Assembly: GCA_963533935.1 (NCBI GenBank) | Contig: CAUSQL010000003.1 | Coordinates: forward strand, 1-64,000 | Source of the DNA: CAUSKK01 sp963533935 | Lineage (GTDB): Bacteria > Pseudomonadota > Gammaproteobacteria > Cardiobacteriales > Cardiobacteriaceae | DNA length: 64,000 nucleotides | Direction: 5' to 3' | In this document: positions 1 to 7,608 of the stretch, piece after piece | Layout: each line of letters starts with the position of its first letter | Numbering within the stretch: position 1 is the stretch's first letter | Program-made: the position numbers and the translations under genes | The notes under the pieces: generated by a model | What the model was told of the DNA's origin: nothing | The model's input: only the letters and a program-made list of their open reading frames with translations | Databases searched by the model: none

Positions 1-79
1 TTACAAACGGTAGGGCGCTTTAGCTGTATGTTTAACGGATTAAATAAACATACAGCTAAAGCGCCCGTCCGTCGGTAAA
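1..79. repeat. Dispersed palindromic element, paired (tail-to-tail) form
   Basis: Two arms face each other around an AT-rich centre. The left arm starts TTACAAACGG and contains GGGCGCTT and GTATGT; the right arm is its near-complement ending GTCCGTCGGTAA. This is the first of many copies of the same family. The left end may be cut by the window edge. No long T-run follows, so it is not by itself a standard intrinsic terminator. Confidence 0.9.
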
Positions 80-84
80 AATAG

Positions 85-110
85 AAAACCCCGGTTTAGG
101 CCGGGGTTTT
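85..110. terminator. Bidirectional intrinsic terminator
   Basis: Perfect 10-bp stem AAAACCCCGG / CCGGGGTTTT with a 6-nt loop, giving U-runs on both strands. It sits 15 bp after the stop of the last gene of the minus-strand six-paralogue array and probably ends that transcript. Confidence 0.85.
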
Positions 111-124
111 TATTTGGGAAAGCG

Positions 125-730
125 CTACCACCATTGCCACAGCTCCATGGCGACCAGCAGGGCGGCGCTGCCAATCGTAATGGCGTCGCCGTAGGGCTTC
201 AGCTGCAGCAGCGTCGGGTCTGCATTCTCTTCGCTCCCGCTGTCCATTCGCAGGAAAAGGCCCAGCAGGGCCGCCAATAGCAGATAGTTTTTAGCGCCAA
301 ATTCCCGAGACGGCGGCGGAAAGAGATAGGCGCAGCACAGATGGTTGTAGAGCAGCGCCAGGGCAAAGCCGGTCAGCGCCACCTGTCCCAGCCGCCGGGA
401 CGGAAACAGCGCGGCGGCGGCGCCCAGGCTGGCGGTCGCGATGGCCAGAACCAGGGTCAGCCGCAGCGGGCCGTCGGCGCCGGCGCTAAATATTAAGGCC
501 AGCCCCGCCAGCCAGTGGCTGGCAAGCACGACGACGGTCGCCAGCAGCCAGACCGGCGATTCAAGGAATAGCCAGCGATGTAGCTGCTGGGCCAGCGGCG
601 ACTGGGGCGGGGCGGTCAGCCATTTGTCTTTCTCTTTGGGCCAGCGGCGCGCCGTGTAGCTTAGGGACAGCATGCTTACCGGTAAAAACAAGTCCAGGCT
701 GCTGCGGTAAAGATTCAATAGGGTGTCCAT
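125..730 (-). CDS. Tandem-array membrane protein, paralogue 1 (201 aa)
   Basis: Not recognised as a named family. It is the last gene of a run of six minus-strand paralogues (125-3949). Shared traits are a start of the form M-x-T-L-x-N-L-Y, a hydrophobic N-terminal segment, a basic loop (ARRWPKEKDK here), an aromatic patch before the next helix (SPVWLL), and several further membrane segments. This copy is the most divergent: its C-terminus ends in ELWQWW instead of the LLQLLALPF-type ending of the others. The ATG at 730 has a GAGGA site upstream. Its start lies 9 bp from the previous stop, so co-translation is likely. A polytopic inner-membrane location is inferred from hydrophobicity only. 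Confidence 0.75.
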   Translation of the reverse strand: MDTLLNLYRSSLDLFLPVSMLSLSYTARRWPKEKDKWLTAPPQSPLAQQLHRWLFLESPVWLLATVVVLASHWLAGLALIFSAGADGPLRLTLVLAIATASLGAAAALFPSRRLGQVALTGFALALLYNHLCCAYLFPPPSREFGAKNYLLLAALLGLFLRMDSGSEENADPTLLQLKPYGDAITIGSAALLVAMELWQWW

Positions 731-739
731 GGAAATTCC

Positions 740-1375
740 TCAAGGGCTAAAGGGTAGGGTTAATAGTCGCAGCAGGGCCACGGCCAGGCCCAGCAGCGCC
801 CCGGCCAGGCCCAGCCCGTCGGCGATGGGCCACAGCCGCGGCCAGCGGCGTCCCACGGGAGCGAGCAGACTGCCTTTAACGGTGGCGATGGCGAGCAGGA
901 AGCCCAGCACGACCAGCAGCGTTGCCCAGCCGGCGGCCGTAGCCAGCGGCCCCGCCCGGGCCGGCGACCAACGCTCCGGCATGAAATAGAAGTTATAGAC
1001 CATTGCCACCCCCATAAGGCCCATGGCCCAGGCCCCTGGCGCCCGACTGGAGGACATGAGGCCAACGCCGCCGCCGAGCAGCACCGCCCCGGTCAGAGCG
1101 CCAGCCACCAGCCGAACGGCGCCGCTGGTACTGCCAATGATTAGGATTGAACCGAGCAGCCAAATCAGCGGCAGCAGCGCCAGCCACAGCCGCGGCCAGA
1201 GCGGGTGGTCGAGCTTAAGCCAAGGTTTCAGTAAGCGGATTGGCTTCGCCTGGCCATTGCAGGGCCAGAAATTTTTTTTCGGGTCGCCGGCGGCGTCGGA
1301 CTGGATGGAGGCCAACGCCAGCAGCGGAATGAATAAAAAATAGATAAGGGTGTAGAGCTTAAAGAGCGTATTCAT
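740..1375 (-). CDS. Tandem-array membrane protein, paralogue 2 (211 aa)
   Basis: Second of the six paralogues counted from the 3-prime end. The start MNTLFKLYTLIYFLFIPLLA fits the family, followed by a cytosolic-looking stretch with Trp, Lys and one Cys, the family patch LKLDHPLWPRLW, and about four or five more hydrophobic segments with Gly-rich helices. It ends LLRLLTLPFSP, the family C-terminal signature. An AAGGAG site lies 7 nt before the ATG at 1375. The 9-bp gaps to both neighbours indicate one operon. No catalytic motif or soluble domain is visible, so I assign no function. Confidence 0.78.
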   Translation of the reverse strand: MNTLFKLYTLIYFLFIPLLALASIQSDAAGDPKKNFWPCNGQAKPIRLLKPWLKLDHPLWPRLWLALLPLIWLLGSILIIGSTSGAVRLVAGALTGAVLLGGGVGLMSSSRAPGAWAMGLMGVAMVYNFYFMPERWSPARAGPLATAAGWATLLVVLGFLLAIATVKGSLLAPVGRRWPRLWPIADGLGLAGALLGLAVALLRLLTLPFSP

Positions 1376-1384
1376 GGTTTCTCC

Positions 1385-1918
1385 TTAAAAAGCTAGGGTT
1401 AAAAGCTGGAACAGGCCGAGGCCCAGCAGCAGGGCGCCGCCGCCCCGACTGAGCCGGTCAGCGACCTGGCCCAAGGCCGGCCAGCGCCGTTGTAAAGCAG
1501 TGCCGAGGGGGGAACCGGCCGTGGTGGCAAGCACATGCAATAGGAAACCCAAGGCGATGGCCAGGGCCAGCAGCTTGGCGGTAAGGTTAAGGGGGCCGGT
1601 GTCCTCGGGCAGTAGGGCCATTAATAGAAATAGCTGGTAGAGCAGCGCCAGAGTGAAGATTAGCGCCGCCAGCGGCCGCAGCCGCGGCTGGATTAGGCCG
1701 ACGCCGTGCAGGATAAGACCAGCGCCGTAGAGGGTCAGGGCGATGGTTCTAGCGGTACCGTCGGCCAGCTCTAACATTAGCCCTAGGCCGAGCAGGCCGA
1801 TGAGCTGAAGCAGCCATTGGGACAGCCGCTGCCAGTGGGGCCGTTGCTCCCGGCCGAGGGCGGCGATGGCAACGAGTAGGTAAAGGCTCAGTTGGTAAAG
1901 ATTGATGAGGGTGGCCAT
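1385..1918 (-). CDS. Tandem-array membrane protein, paralogue 3, short form (177 aa)
   Basis: Shortest member of the six-gene array. It keeps the N-terminal signature MATLINLYQLSLYLLVAIAA and the C-terminal GLFQLLTLAF but lacks about 25-30 residues of the loop that follows the first helix in its paralogues. The rest is five or so hydrophobic segments separated by short basic loops (QPRLRP, LQRRWP). An AAAGGAG site stands 5 nt before the ATG at 1918. It is separated from paralogue 4 by about 100 bp holding a single copy of the dispersed repeat. Function unknown. Confidence 0.75.
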   Translation of the reverse strand: MATLINLYQLSLYLLVAIAALGREQRPHWQRLSQWLLQLIGLLGLGLMLELADGTARTIALTLYGAGLILHGVGLIQPRLRPLAALIFTLALLYQLFLLMALLPEDTGPLNLTAKLLALAIALGFLLHVLATTAGSPLGTALQRRWPALGQVADRLSRGGGALLLGLGLFQLLTLAF

Positions 1919-1987
1919 GGCAACTCCTTTCGCTTGGATAAGCCTTAAGGCTAATGGGAAAGGACGCGGGGGGCAATAAACCCGGCT

Positions 1988-2024
1988 TTTACAAACGGAC
2001 GGGCGCTTATGGTGTATGTAATTA
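1988..2024. repeat. Dispersed element, single unit
   Basis: One unit (TTTACAAACGGACGGGCGCT through GTATGTAATTA). Its right end supplies the TAA stop codon (2022-2024, minus strand) of the upstream paralogue, so the element abuts or rewrote the gene end. Confidence 0.85.
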
Positions 2025-2639
2025 GGCCGAAAAGCCTAGGGCTAGCAGCTGGAACAGGCCCAGGGCGAATTTCAGCAGCGCACTGCCCAGCATCAGGCCG
2101 TCGATGGTTAGGCCCAGCCAGCGCCAGCGCGGCGGTTTTAGCAGCCCGTAGCCATTAACTAGCAGGCCCAGCATGAGCCCCGCCAGGGCCGCCATAGACA
2201 GGTAATTGCTCAGGCCGCTGGTGGGCAGCAGCGGTGAAACGTCGGTGGCAAGAATATTAAAGAGTAATGACAGGCTGCAGGTGATCAGGCTGCCATTCAT
2301 GGCCTTACGGGGAGAAAGCATATTAATGATGAATGGGCCGACCGCCGCCAGGGCCAGCAGGGCGGCGATGACTCGCTGCCAGTCCGCGCCGGCCAGCAGC
2401 ACCAGCAGCAGGCTCGTCAGCCAGAGAGCCAGCACATTAGCCACACAGAGGCCAAGCCAGAAGAGGTGGTCCAGCCGCAGCCAGCGGGTTAGCAGCGCGC
2501 TGAGGCCGGCCTGGGGCGCGTAGAGGAGAATTTCCCCCCGCATATCCGACGCCCGGCTTGCCACCAAGGGTACGTTCAGCACCATAAGGGGGATAAACCA
2601 GCTGGTGAAAATTTGGTAAAGGCTAATGAGGGTGGCCAT
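2022..2639 (-). CDS. Tandem-array membrane protein, paralogue 4 (205 aa)
   Basis: Fourth of six paralogues. It starts MATLISLYQIFTSWFIPLMV, has the loop VASRASDMRGE, the family patch RLDHLFWLGL, a mid-protein SLLFN motif also present in paralogue 6, and ends LGLFQLLALGFSA. Five or six membrane segments are likely. An AAGGAG site precedes the ATG at 2639 by 6 nt, and the gap to the upstream paralogue is 9 bp. The stop codon lies within a dispersed repeat unit, so the last residues may have been set by that insertion. Confidence 0.78.
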   Translation of the reverse strand: MATLISLYQIFTSWFIPLMVLNVPLVASRASDMRGEILLYAPQAGLSALLTRWLRLDHLFWLGLCVANVLALWLTSLLLVLLAGADWQRVIAALLALAAVGPFIINMLSPRKAMNGSLITCSLSLLFNILATDVSPLLPTSGLSNYLSMAALAGLMLGLLVNGYGLLKPPRWRWLGLTIDGLMLGSALLKFALGLFQLLALGFSA

Positions 2640-2648
2640 GGCAGCTCC

Positions 2649-3239
2649 TTAATTAAAGGGTAGGGCCAGCAGCTGGAGCAGGCCCTGGGCCGCAATTAGC
2701 GCGCCACCGCCCATTATCAAGTCCCGGGCCAGCGGCAGCGGCCGTTCCGCATTCTTATTAAGAAAAACCCCCAGGAGAATGGCGCCGATGGCGAGTATGA
2801 GCATTAGACCGTAGAGCCCCGCCACCGCGTCCGCGTCGCTGGGCTTAGGCGCCAGTAGGAAACTACCAACCAGGGAGTAGGCGAAGCATAGCTGGCCCCG
2901 GTTCTGCCATTGGTTTTCGCCGGTGATAAGGGCGACGGCCGCCGTGGCCACCGCCAGCAGAGCCAGCAGCGCGATAAGGGCCCGGGGGAAACCGGTGCTC
3001 TGGTTCAGGGCCAGCAGCAGGACGACCAGCCACAGCAATAGGCCCGACGCCAGCCACAGCAGGAACCAGCCGCGCCGTTCCAGTTGCAGCCGAGTGATGA
3101 GCCAGCCGCTCAGGCCGGACGGCGGGCCCAGGAGAAAGGCGGCCTGGTCGTTGCCGGGCCAGCGCCGCGCCACGTAGGGCAGGGCCAGCACGGTGGTGCC
3201 GACAATCCAGTAGCAGCAGATTTGGTAAAGGTTCAGCAT
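2649..3239 (-). CDS. Tandem-array membrane protein, paralogue 5 (196 aa)
   Basis: Start chosen at 3239 (MLNLYQICCYW) because it matches the family N-terminus and has AAGGAA 6 nt upstream; an in-frame ATG at 3293 would add 18 Arg-rich residues and run through an upstream terminator hairpin. Family traits: YVARRWPGNDQ loop, LQLERRGWFLLW patch, several Leu/Ala-rich helices, C-terminus LLQLLALPFN. Its expression may depend on read-through of, or a promoter near, the hairpin at 3262-3284. Function unknown. Confidence 0.78.
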   Translation of the reverse strand: MLNLYQICCYWIVGTTVLALPYVARRWPGNDQAAFLLGPPSGLSGWLITRLQLERRGWFLLWLASGLLLWLVVLLLALNQSTGFPRALIALLALLAVATAAVALITGENQWQNRGQLCFAYSLVGSFLLAPKPSDADAVAGLYGLMLILAIGAILLGVFLNKNAERPLPLARDLIMGGGALIAAQGLLQLLALPFN

Positions 3240-3253
3240 GTCATTCCTTGGGC

Positions 3254-3290
3254 CATAAAAAGGCCGGCGGTAAGAACGCCGGCCCCTTTG
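3254..3290 (-). terminator. Intrinsic terminator between paralogues 5 and 6
   Basis: Stem GGCCGGCG / CGCCGGCC (3262-3269 with 3277-3284), loop of 7 nt, followed on the minus strand by a run of five T. It would cut read-through from paralogue 6 into the other five genes, making it a possible polarity or attenuation point. Confidence 0.7.
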
Positions 3291-3313
3291 CACTCATATG
3301 GTGTTAGAACCCA

Positions 3314-3949
3314 TTAATGGAAGGGTAGAGCCAGCAGCTGGAGCAGGCCTAGAATCAGCATGGCCACGGCCCCGCCCAGCATCAGGTCGCAGGAGTAGGA
3401 GGCGAGCTGGGGCAGGCGCCGCTGCAGGGCAACACTGATTTTCGAGTTCGGCGCGGAGCTGATGACGTTAAAGATAAAGCCTACTAGTGCCAGCGCCGCC
3501 GCAATGCCCGACAGGGTTGTCAGTGTGCCGCCGGCCATTGAAGCGCCCCGCAACTGGAAGCTGTTAAACAGCAGAGAGCAGGCGAGCACCATGAGGCCGG
3601 CCTGTCGCAGTTGCAGCCGCGGTAGGGCATAGCCGGCGGCCAGCAGAGTAACGGCCGGGACCGCCAGAGCGATGGCAATGAGACGGGTAGCTCCCGCATT
3701 TAAATTCAGCACCAGAATTAGGCCCACCAGCCAGAGCGCTAGAGCTAGGGCCTTAAATAAATTCAGCCAGAAGGGGCTGGCCAGGTGCAGCTGGCGGTTG
3801 AGGGTCGCGGCCAGGCCGGCCGAGGGAATGGCGCAGAGGTAAAAGCTCTGCTGGCGGGGGAAGGAACGAGCCAGCTGCGGCTGGATTAGGAAGGCCGAGG
3901 CCAGAAGAACGAAGCCGCAGATTTGGTAGAGGTTGAATAATGTGTACAT
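3314..3949 (-). CDS. Tandem-array membrane protein, paralogue 6 (211 aa), first gene of the array
   Basis: Promoter-proximal member. It starts MYTLFNLYQICGFVLLASAF, has the loop LARSFPRQQSF, the patch LHLASPFWLNLF, the mid motif SLLFN, and ends LLQLLALPFH. Predicted to be an all-helical integral membrane protein with five or six segments. An AAAGGAG site lies 6 nt before the ATG at 3949. The preceding 230 bp contain a long-form dispersed repeat (4075-4178) and AT-rich sequence that probably holds the promoter. No family name or motif of known function is visible. Confidence 0.78.
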   Translation of the reverse strand: MYTLFNLYQICGFVLLASAFLIQPQLARSFPRQQSFYLCAIPSAGLAATLNRQLHLASPFWLNLFKALALALWLVGLILVLNLNAGATRLIAIALAVPAVTLLAAGYALPRLQLRQAGLMVLACSLLFNSFQLRGASMAGGTLTTLSGIAAALALVGFIFNVISSAPNSKISVALQRRLPQLASYSCDLMLGGAVAMLILGLLQLLALPFH

Positions 3950-4074
3950 AGAACTCCTTTGTGGTTTAACAAAAAAGGCCTTAAAACCTTAACCAAATTA
4001 ATTGCTTAATGCAAATCAGTTAATTAAACAAAGACTGTCGAGAACGCCGCCGCTTAGCAACAGCGGGGCGGTGC

Positions 4075-4178
4075 TTTACCAACGGACGGGCGGTTCTTAG
4101 TCTTCAGCTCAGCGCTGTGCGTATCCCGCATGTAATTGCCTTAAATACATACAGGGGAAGCGCCCCTCCGTCGGTAAA
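4075..4178. repeat. Dispersed palindromic element, long variant
   Basis: Outer arms TTTACCAACGGACGGGCG and CGCCCCTCCGTCGGTAAA flank a normal right unit, while the left unit is interrupted after GGGCG by a GTTCTTAG...GCTCAGCGC insert before the usual inner ATGTAATT. It fills most of the gap between the CPBP-like gene and the six-paralogue array. Confidence 0.8.
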
Positions 4179-4181
4179 TTT

Positions 4182-4910
4182 CTAGTTAATGGCCACCGCT
4201 ATCAGCACACCTATCACTTGCACCAGTACCAGCACCCACAGGTTACGGTGCCGTTCCTGCAACAGGTTCAGGGCGGCCAGGGAAATAAATATGGGCCAAA
4301 GCAGAACCAGCGGCGGCCGTTGGTTGGTGGGCATACTAAGCGCCGTTAAAAGCAGCACCAGGCCAATGGCCAGCGGCGTTGCCAGCACCGCCGCCAGGGA
4401 ACCCCAGCGGGCGCGGACGAAATTCTGTACGAAGCCGCGCAGCATGATTTCCAGCGGTAGGATGGTGGCCAACGCCAGCAGCAGGTCGACCGGGGATTTA
4501 TACACCGGCTCCATGCCCCGCATAACTATGCTGGCCTCGGGGGACCAGGCGCGCATTTTCCCCTCCAACAGCTGTTTCAAGGTATAGATGGTGGCCAGGT
4601 ACAGGGGAATTTGCCACAGCAGTTCCCACTGCCGCTTGCTAAAGCGATTAAAGCCCACGTCTGTCCAGGTCCAGCGGCAGCGGCGGCGCACCAAATCCAG
4701 AAAGAACAGCTGGACGACGACGACGAACAGCAGCTGCTGGGGACTTGTCAGCTGCTGTTGAATTTGCTCCTGGCTAATCTGCTGGTTCTGCGCGGCATCC
4801 ATGAAGATGGTCGCCATGTCGATGAGAAAGGCGGATAGAAAATAGGCCAGCAGGCTGTAAATCACGGGCTGCCACTGGCGCGGGTCGGCGGGTTGTTGGA
4901 TTTTTGTCAT
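4182..4910 (-). CDS. CPBP-like (Abi/CAAX protease-related) membrane protein with altered motif (242 aa)
   Basis: A polytopic membrane protein whose segment L153-E-I-M-L-R158-G-F-V-Q resembles motif 1 of the CPBP intramembrane protease family (EExxxR followed by G-F/L-x-Q). The first Glu of the canonical pair is Leu here, so proteolytic activity is doubtful. The remaining family His motifs are not obvious. Start placed at 4910 (MTKIQQPADP) because GGAG lies 6 nt upstream; the longer in-frame start at 4937 has no ribosome site. A Gln-rich stretch (residues 41-59) forms a soluble loop after the first helix. It is flanked by dispersed repeats on both sides and is probably monocistronic. Family assignment is by motif only. 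Confidence 0.6.
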   Translation of the reverse strand: MTKIQQPADPRQWQPVIYSLLAYFLSAFLIDMATIFMDAAQNQQISQEQIQQQLTSPQQLLFVVVVQLFFLDLVRRRCRWTWTDVGFNRFSKRQWELLWQIPLYLATIYTLKQLLEGKMRAWSPEASIVMRGMEPVYKSPVDLLLALATILPLEIMLRGFVQNFVRARWGSLAAVLATPLAIGLVLLLTALSMPTNQRPPLVLLWPIFISLAALNLLQERHRNLWVLVLVQVIGVLIAVAIN

Positions 4911-4952
4911 ACTTATCTCCGTGGTTAAAGACGCCATGATAGCGAGTCAATC

Positions 4953-5028
4953 TACATACAGGTAAAGCGCCCGTCCGTCGGTAAAAGATTTATTTACCAA
5001 CGGACGGGCGCCTATCTATATGTAATTA
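4953..5028. repeat. Dispersed element, two units head-to-head
   Basis: A right-hand unit (ACATACAGGTAAAGCGCCC ... GTCGGTAAAA) is followed by a left-hand unit (TTTACCAACGGACGGGCG ... TATGTAATTA). The order is opposite to the usual tail-to-tail pair, showing that the unit and not the 80-bp palindrome is the building block. Confidence 0.85.
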
Positions 5029-5227
5029 GCAATGCAACCCGGCGGAAAGTATCTCATAATTGGCGGGTCGTTATTAAGCGGCCGGTTTGTTTTAACGCCC
5101 TTAACGAAGAAATTATGAATGCACTCCGCCCAATCCCCATGCCAAATTCCCCAAGGAAAATCCATGACCAAACACCACCGAAGAAGAAGAATTCTATCCC
5201 GGCTTTCCCACCCGCTGGCTGCTGGCC

Positions 5228-6532
5228 TTGAGCCTCCCCCTAACCGCCCTGATCTACCTGTTCATTTTTATCCGCGGGCGCCAACTTTATGGTCTCGTGA
5301 ATATCCTGGCTATCCAGCTAACTATCCACGGGTTTACGGCCCTGGCCTGCGGCTGGCTGACCAACCGCCTCAAGCTGTGGCGCAACGTGAAGGACGTGCT
5401 GTTCTTTATCACCGTGGGCTGTCTGCTCCACAAGCTCATTGACACTGCCATTGACGGGCTAATGAACCCGGGATTCCTGCAAACGCTAAAGTTTGCATTG
5501 CAATCGGCGTTATATGAGATGTTTTCACTGTCCTATTGGCTACCGAATTGGGCGACGTTAGGCACTATGCTGGCCGGCATCTTCCTGCTGCCGGCGGGGT
5601 CAGCGGATGACTGGCGGGAGGACGACTATCCGAGGCAGCCCATCTACTGGCTGCTGCTGCCCATGGCAGCGCTGCCGGTGCTGGTCTTTCTATTTCACGT
5701 AAGAGGTGTTAACGGGCTAGTCTTAATTATTGCGCTGCTGACCGCCGGCATTGGAGCCGTGGCCACCTTCTACCTGAGATGGCTAGCGAAGCGGTTTCGC
5801 TTTTACCGCCGCCCCGGCGATTTTGTTTCATTTACGCTGCTGGGCCTGTTGGTGAGCGGCCTTCTTGAACTTCTGATGTTAGTGGGTGGCACTCTGGCCA
5901 TAGTGCTGCTGTTCCGCATTCCCCTGTCATACTTCATTAATGCCATTTATGTGGCGCTGCTCTACGGCAATCTGCCGGGGCTGGCGCTGGGCCTACTGGT
6001 GGGCTGCTTCCTGCTGCCGGCGGGGTCGGCGGATGACTGGTGGGAGGATAACTACCAGAAGGAGGATGACTGGCAGAAGGACGACTACCCGAGGCAGCCC
6101 GGCTACTGGCTGCTACTGCTGCCCATGGCAGTGCTGCCGGCGCTGGCCTTTGTCTTACTTGGCTCTTCGCTTGACACTATTCAAGAATACGAACGGCCTT
6201 TTATTAATACAATCATGCTGTCCATTACACCACTGGTGCTTGGGGCTGGCGTTGTTGCCATCTTCTACCTGCGCTGGATGGCAAAACAGTTTCGCTTTTT
6301 CCGTCGCCCCGGCCACATCGCCCAATTTCTACTGCTGGGCTTGCTGCCGGGTTTTATTATTGAATTGCTGGTATTTATGAGTGGCACTCAGGTAATAAAT
6401 CTGCTGACGGAATTACCTTTGGAGGTCTCAGTTTTTATTGGTGTGCTTACTCTGGCCTTCTTCAATCTGCCGGGGCTGGCGCTGGGCCTGTTGGTGGGCT
6501 GCTGTCTGCTGCCGCGGGCGCCAGAGCGTTAA
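5228..6532 (+). CDS. Polytopic membrane protein with internally duplicated module; N-terminus out of frame
   Basis: The open frame starts formally at TTG 5228 and encodes 434 aa. The well-placed ATG at 5164 (AAGGAAAAT upstream) is in another frame; removing one A from AAA at 5170-5172 would join it to codons reading MTNTTEEEEFYPGFPTRWLLAL, which matches the N-terminus of the downstream paralogue (MTNNSTYSGFSTRWLLAL). I read this as a +1 shift just after the start, or a sequencing error. The body contains the block LLPAGSADDW...RQP.YWLLLPMA.LP twice (about residues 120-160 and 260-305), so one membrane module of about 150 residues is duplicated relative to the 279-aa paralogue. Both end LPGLALGLLVGCCLLP-like. 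Function unknown; possibly inactive. Confidence 0.6.
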   Translation: MSLPLTALIYLFIFIRGRQLYGLVNILAIQLTIHGFTALACGWLTNRLKLWRNVKDVLFFITVGCLLHKLIDTAIDGLMNPGFLQTLKFALQSALYEMFSLSYWLPNWATLGTMLAGIFLLPAGSADDWREDDYPRQPIYWLLLPMAALPVLVFLFHVRGVNGLVLIIALLTAGIGAVATFYLRWLAKRFRFYRRPGDFVSFTLLGLLVSGLLELLMLVGGTLAIVLLFRIPLSYFINAIYVALLYGNLPGLALGLLVGCFLLPAGSADDWWEDNYQKEDDWQKDDYPRQPGYWLLLLPMAVLPALAFVLLGSSLDTIQEYERPFINTIMLSITPLVLGAGVVAIFYLRWMAKQFRFFRRPGHIAQFLLLGLLPGFIIELLVFMSGTQVINLLTELPLEVSVFIGVLTLAFFNLPGLALGLLVGCCLLPRAPER

Positions 6533-6535
6533 TTT

Positions 6536-6657
6536 AATATAGATAAAGCGCCCCTCCATCGGTAAAAAGCCTGTTTACCAACACTCGGGCGGTTGTTCGC
6601 CTCCTGCGTCGGCTCACGCACCCTCGCTGACGCTCGGGCGCTTCACCTGTATTTAAA
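6536..6657. repeat. Dispersed element: short unit plus long variant
   Basis: A short unit AGATAAAGCGCCCCTCC..CGGTAAA is followed by a long-form unit starting TTTACCAACACTCGGGCGG with an insert GTTGTTCGCC...GCTCACGC...CGCTGACGCTCGG before GGGCGCTT and GTATTTAAA. It fills the gap between the two paralogous membrane genes. Confidence 0.8.
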
Positions 6658-6669
6658 CCAAGGATAACT

Positions 6670-7509
6670 ATGACCAACAATTCCACCTACTCCGGCTTTT
6701 CCACCCGCTGGCTGCTGGCTCTGACCGTTGCTCTGACCTGTCTGATTTATCCCCTTGTCCGTTGGCGCCAGATTGACGCCGCCGTGGCCGAGCTGCCGGG
6801 TCTACTCGTCGTTAATGTGCTCTACGCCCTGGCCTTCAGCTGGTTGGCCAACCGCGCCCAGCTCCAGCGCAATCTGCAGGACGAATCCTTCTTTCTCATC
6901 ATGGGCTATCTGCTCACCCGGCTGATTAATCTCGTGATTGGCCTGCTCATGGTACTTATAGGCTTGGGAAAAGTCCCCAATGGGCAGCTCTCGGATCTGA
7001 TAGTTGGTAATTTGGCTGATTTTTCACCGCCGAAGCCGCTGACGGTGGCCATGCTGCTGACTAGCCTATTCCTGCTGCCGCGGGGGCGCCGGGAACCGTT
7101 CGGCTATCCCTCCTTCGCCTGGCTGTTGCTGCCGGTGGCCGTACTGCCGCCGCTGGCCTTTCTCTTCTTCTTTGCCAAGGGTGGCGCCTTAACCCTGGCC
7201 CTGACGCTAACGGCGGCCATCGCTGGAGCCGTGGCAGTGCTCGGTCTGCGCTGGCTGGTGGAAAGTTTTCTGTTCTTCCGCCGCCTGGAACATATTCTTC
7301 TCTTCCTGCCGTTGGGTCTGCTGCTGGGCTACTTCCTTGAATGGCTGGTGTTCATGGGCGGCGCCCTAGTGATTAGGCTGCTGTTTAATGTGCCCGCTTC
7401 GCAGTATGCTCAGGGGCTGGGCATAGGGCTGGCATACTTTAATCTGCCGGGCCTGCTGCTGGGCCTCCTGCTGGGCTGTTGCCTGCTGCCGCGGTCGCCG
7501 GGCCGTTAA
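6670..7509 (+). CDS. Polytopic membrane protein, single-module paralogue (279 aa)
   Basis: Intact paralogue of the gene ending at 6532. The start ATG at 6670 has AAGGA 6 nt upstream. It reads MTNNSTYSGFSTRWLLAL, then hydrophobic segments around residues 12-32, 45-62, 75-100, 120-140, 150-200, 210-235 and 250-275. Shared blocks are LAFSWLANRAQLQRNLQDE (compare ACGWLTNRLKLWRNVKD), LFLLPRGRREP.GYPSFAWLLLPVAVLPPLAF, the loop RWLVESFLFFRRLEHI, and a C-terminus LPGLLLGLLLGCCLLPRSPGR. The repeated Arg/Phe loop RxxxxFxFxRR between helices is the clearest family signature. No enzymatic motif is seen and the family is not one I recognise. Confidence 0.75.
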   Translation: MTNNSTYSGFSTRWLLALTVALTCLIYPLVRWRQIDAAVAELPGLLVVNVLYALAFSWLANRAQLQRNLQDESFFLIMGYLLTRLINLVIGLLMVLIGLGKVPNGQLSDLIVGNLADFSPPKPLTVAMLLTSLFLLPRGRREPFGYPSFAWLLLPVAVLPPLAFLFFFAKGGALTLALTLTAAIAGAVAVLGLRWLVESFLFFRRLEHILLFLPLGLLLGYFLEWLVFMGGALVIRLLFNVPASQYAQGLGIGLAYFNLPGLLLGLLLGCCLLPRSPGR

Positions 7510-7510
7510 T

Positions 7511-7587
7511 TTAAATACACTATAAGCGCCCTTATGCATGTAAATTCCTTAATTACAAACAGCCGGGCGCTTTTCCTGTATGTTAAT
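7511..7587. repeat. Dispersed element, two degenerate units
   Basis: TTAAATACACTATAAGCGCCC ... GCATGTAAA then AATTACAAACAGCCGGGCGC ... CTGTATGTTAATT. It lies just before the ribosome site of the DUF1287 gene. Confidence 0.75.
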
Positions 7588-7608
7588 TACCCTTTATTTG
7601 GAGGAACC

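Noticed and set aside
5119..5442. Separate small gene starting at 5119 or 5164
   Set aside because: Its sequence past residue 15 is an out-of-frame read of the membrane protein; only its start region matters, as evidence of the frameshift.
7534..7608. Longer N-terminus of the DUF1287 protein
   Set aside because: It would translate a dispersed repeat (ITNSRALFLYV) and bury the signal peptide; GGAGGA directs the start at 7609.
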